Source of the DNA: CAYVAP01 sp964343195
GTDB taxonomy: Bacteria > Bacteroidota > Bacteroidia > J057
Reading direction: 5' to 3'
NCBI GenBank assembly: GCA_964343195.1
Contig: CAYFIR010000004.1
Coordinates: 1-64,000, forward strand
Length of the DNA: 64,000 nucleotides
This document shows positions 62,194 to 64,000 of this stretch, piece by piece. Position 1 is the first letter of the stretch; every line of letters begins with the position of its first letter. The translations under genes and the position numbers were made by a program. Below the pieces are notes generated by a model. It was not told the DNA's origin, searched no databases, and saw nothing but the letters and a program-made list of their open reading frames with translations.

Positions 62194-64000
62194 ATGCAAC
62201 GTTTCCTATTTTCCGTTCTGTTTGGTCTGGGAATGGTGACTCAGGGACTGTCCCAGGCTGTCCAAATTGTTCCCCCGGTTTTTGATGCTGATGACTATGT
62301 TACCGTCATTTTTGATGCAAGCAAAGGCAATCAGGCCCTCATGGATTATCGCAGGGCGGTCTATGCCCATACAGGGGTCTTGACAAGCAATTCCGAGGGG
62401 CCTGACGACTGGGAATACATTCAGGGCGAATGGGGCAAAGCCGATCCCAAGGTCCGCATGAGTTACCTGGGGGACAACCGCTATCAAATTCGATTTAGGG
62501 TAGGGGATTTCTATGAGCTGCCTCCCAATGAAAAAATCCGAAGACTGGCTTTCGTTTTCAGGGATCGCAGCGGCGCCATCGTGGCAAAAGCCGGGGAAGA
62601 TGAAGACTTTTTCTTTCCTCCGATAGAAGTGGAACCTGAAAAAGAGGCGCCTCTGAACCTTGGAGAAGGGATTCCTATGGGAAGCGCCACCCGTGTACAG
62701 AACCTGCCGCAGGGAGGTCTAAAGCTATCTGACGGGCAACAATCGTTGGTAATACGATTGTATGGAAAGGGGATTCTTCAACTCAGCTATCAACCACTTG
62801 CGGGGATATTGCCTCCTCCTTCGCTCTCGGTGGTAGCGAGTCCTACCGAGTTGTATTACGAATCACCAGACGAGACTCACCTGAAGGTTTTCATAGATCA
62901 ATCCCATCACCTGTTGGTGGAAACTGATCCTGTCCGCTGGAAGCTCTTTCGTAATGACAGCCTGATCCTGGATGACCGCGAAGGCTTTGTGTACAACGAT
63001 TCCGCTAAAACCATTGGCCTCCGAACCGGTATTCATCCCAATGAGCACCTGTATGGAGGGGGCAGCCGTGCAGTGCCCCTGGACCGGAGGGGATATCGCC
63101 TCGCGCTGGATCATATGCCGTCATACGGCTATCAGGACGGCAAAACCGATGTCTACCTTAGCTTGCCCTACGTGCAGTCCTCGTCAGGATATGCTGTGAT
63201 GATGGACAGTTACCACAAAGGTTATCTGGATTTGGGAGCAAAAAACTCAGGTGAAGCCGAACTGGCAGTCAAAGGGCAGGCATTGTCCTGTTTTCTGCTG
63301 ACCGGAACCCCAGAACAAATCAGTACACGGCTGGCGGACCTGACGGGCCATCAGGACTTGCCACCACGCTGGGCGCTGGGCTTCCTGCAATCGCGTTTTG
63401 GATACCGCAGCGAGCGTGAAACCCTGGAAACCACGCTGCTCACCCGCGAACGCGGCTTTGGGCTGGATGGCATCTGTCTGGATGCCTACTGGTTCGGAGG
63501 CCCCAGCGAAATGGGAACCCTGGAGTGGGACCAGTTGCAATGGAGAACCCCCGCACAAATGATGGGCTCATTGAAGGAACTCGGAGTAGGAACTTTGCCC
63601 ATTATAGAACCCTATGTGATTCAGGGGGTAAGCAACTTCAGTCTATTGGCGTCCCGAAACATGCTCGCCACCAACTCTGACGGAGACCCTTATGTGCTGC
63701 CCGATTTTTGGGCTGGGTCAGCGGCCCTGATAGATATCACACACCCCACAGCCCAGGACTGGGTCTGGCAAAAGGTGGCTACCCTGATAGATCAGGGCGC
63801 GGCCGGAGTCTGGTCTGATCTCGTAGAGCCTGAGCTGCATCCCGGAGAGATGCGGCACAAGACGGGCCTGGCTGATGACATACACAATGCCTATCCGCTG
63901 GTTTGGTCCAGAACCCTGTACAACCGTTTCCGAAGCCAGTATCCTGATCGGCGCTGGTTCAACCTGATTCGCTCCGGGCACATGGGCATGCAGCGTTATG
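62194..64000 (+). CDS. GH31 glycoside hydrolase, secreted, runs off the window
   Basis: An open frame of 602 codons with no stop before the window end. A signal peptide ends near GLSQA (residue 20). The N-terminal domain (about 22-150), with VPPVFDADDYVTVIFDA and YAHTG, is a starch-binding-like domain common on Bacteroidota alpha-glucan enzymes. A GH31 N-barrel and the catalytic barrel follow, with Asp542 in VWSDLVEPE as likely nucleophile. It probably acts on alpha-glucans outside the cell, feeding the cytoplasmic GH31. The start codon lies in a hairpin (CGTTGCA/TGCAACG). The C-terminus is outside the window. Confidence 0.85.
   Translation, partial: MQRFLFSVLFGLGMVTQGLSQAVQIVPPVFDADDYVTVIFDASKGNQALMDYRRAVYAHTGVLTSNSEGPDDWEYIQGEWGKADPKVRMSYLGDNRYQIRFRVGDFYELPPNEKIRRLAFVFRDRSGAIVAKAGEDEDFFFPPIEVEPEKEAPLNLGEGIPMGSATRVQNLPQGGLKLSDGQQSLVIRLYGKGILQLSYQPLAGILPPPSLSVVASPTELYYESPDETHLKVFIDQSHHLLVETDPVRWKLFRNDSLILDDREGFVYNDSAKTIGLRTGIHPNEHLYGGGSRAVPLDRRGYRLALDHMPSYGYQDGKTDVYLSLPYVQSSSGYAVMMDSYHKGYLDLGAKNSGEAELAVKGQALSCFLLTGTPEQISTRLADLTGHQDLPPRWALGFLQSRFGYRSERETLETTLLTRERGFGLDGICLDAYWFGGPSEMGTLEWDQLQWRTPAQMMGSLKELGVGTLPIIEPYVIQGVSNFSLLASRNMLATNSDGDPYVLPDFWAGSAALIDITHPTAQDWVWQKVATLIDQGAAGVWSDLVEPELHPGEMRHKTGLADDIHNAYPLVWSRTLYNRFRSQYPDRRWFNLIRSGHMGMQRY

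Overview
The window looks like chromosomal DNA of a Bacteroidota bacterium, probably a marine or sludge Saprospiria type (Lewinella, Haliscomenobacter or Phaeodactylibacter relatives). The grounds are several secreted proteins with C-terminal type IX secretion (T9SS) sorting domains, lipoproteins with short lipoboxes, little Shine-Dalgarno sequence, two good matches to the Bacteroidota promoter form TTG-N19-TAnnTTTG, a CxxxY-type CcmE, DUF4397 repeats and a meso-DAP muropeptide ligase. The assignment below phylum level is inference. No rRNA, tRNA, CRISPR array, prophage or transposase was seen.

Layout. 0-4 kb: a lipoprotein, a P-loop kinase, two small related membrane proteins and an ABC-F ATPase. 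4-10 kb: two secreted HExxH proteins, an AraC regulator, an SLC12-type cation-chloride cotransporter and a ClpP-like protease. 10-15.4 kb: a leucine operon on the minus strand, leuA-(GxxExxY gene)-leuC-leuD-leuB, preceded by a 14-codon leucine-rich leader peptide. 15.6-24.8 kb: SDR, T9SS protein, dipeptidyl peptidase IV, band-7 protein, a patatin fused to a receiver-like domain, and Mpl. 24.9-34.6 kb: bifunctional OtsA-OtsB trehalose enzyme, a helical protein of unknown function, a dockerin/cohesin-like T9SS protein, a DUF4397 repeat protein and a zinc metallopeptidase. 35-46 kb: valS, a BadF-type kinase, a GH31 alpha-glucosidase, a ccmD-ccmE-ccmF operon and a membrane coiled-coil protein. 47-64 kb: crotonase, LytTR regulator, two T9SS subtilases, serine dehydratase alpha chain, a lipoprotein, RbfA, an MsbA-like exporter, an ADP-ribosylglycohydrolase and the start of a second, secreted GH31 enzyme.

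The most unusual signal lies between genes. Tracts of degenerate 7-bp tandem repeats occur at about a dozen intergenic sites, and at seven genes (128, 1844, leuB, valS, ccmF, the LytTR regulator, sdaA) they end 0-10 nt from the start codon. Heptamer sequence differs between loci (GAATCAC, GAACTAC, AACTCCC, TCCCAAC/CCCCAAC, TTCTGAC), but the 7-nt period is kept. Around these tracts are a three-copy dispersed repeat of about 70 bp, a three-copy 40-bp hairpin repeat, and a chain of six small stem-loops at 53999-54137. An 8-bp repeat tract, inverted on the two sides, brackets the GxxExxY nuclease-like gene that splits the leucine operon.

Functional links: leuABCD make leucine from 2-ketoisovalerate and are probably controlled by attenuation. 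The GH31 enzymes, BadF kinase and OtsAB suggest alpha-glucan and trehalose metabolism. CcmDEF form part of cytochrome c maturation. Convergent gene pairs are often separated by strong stem-loops that could terminate both transcripts.
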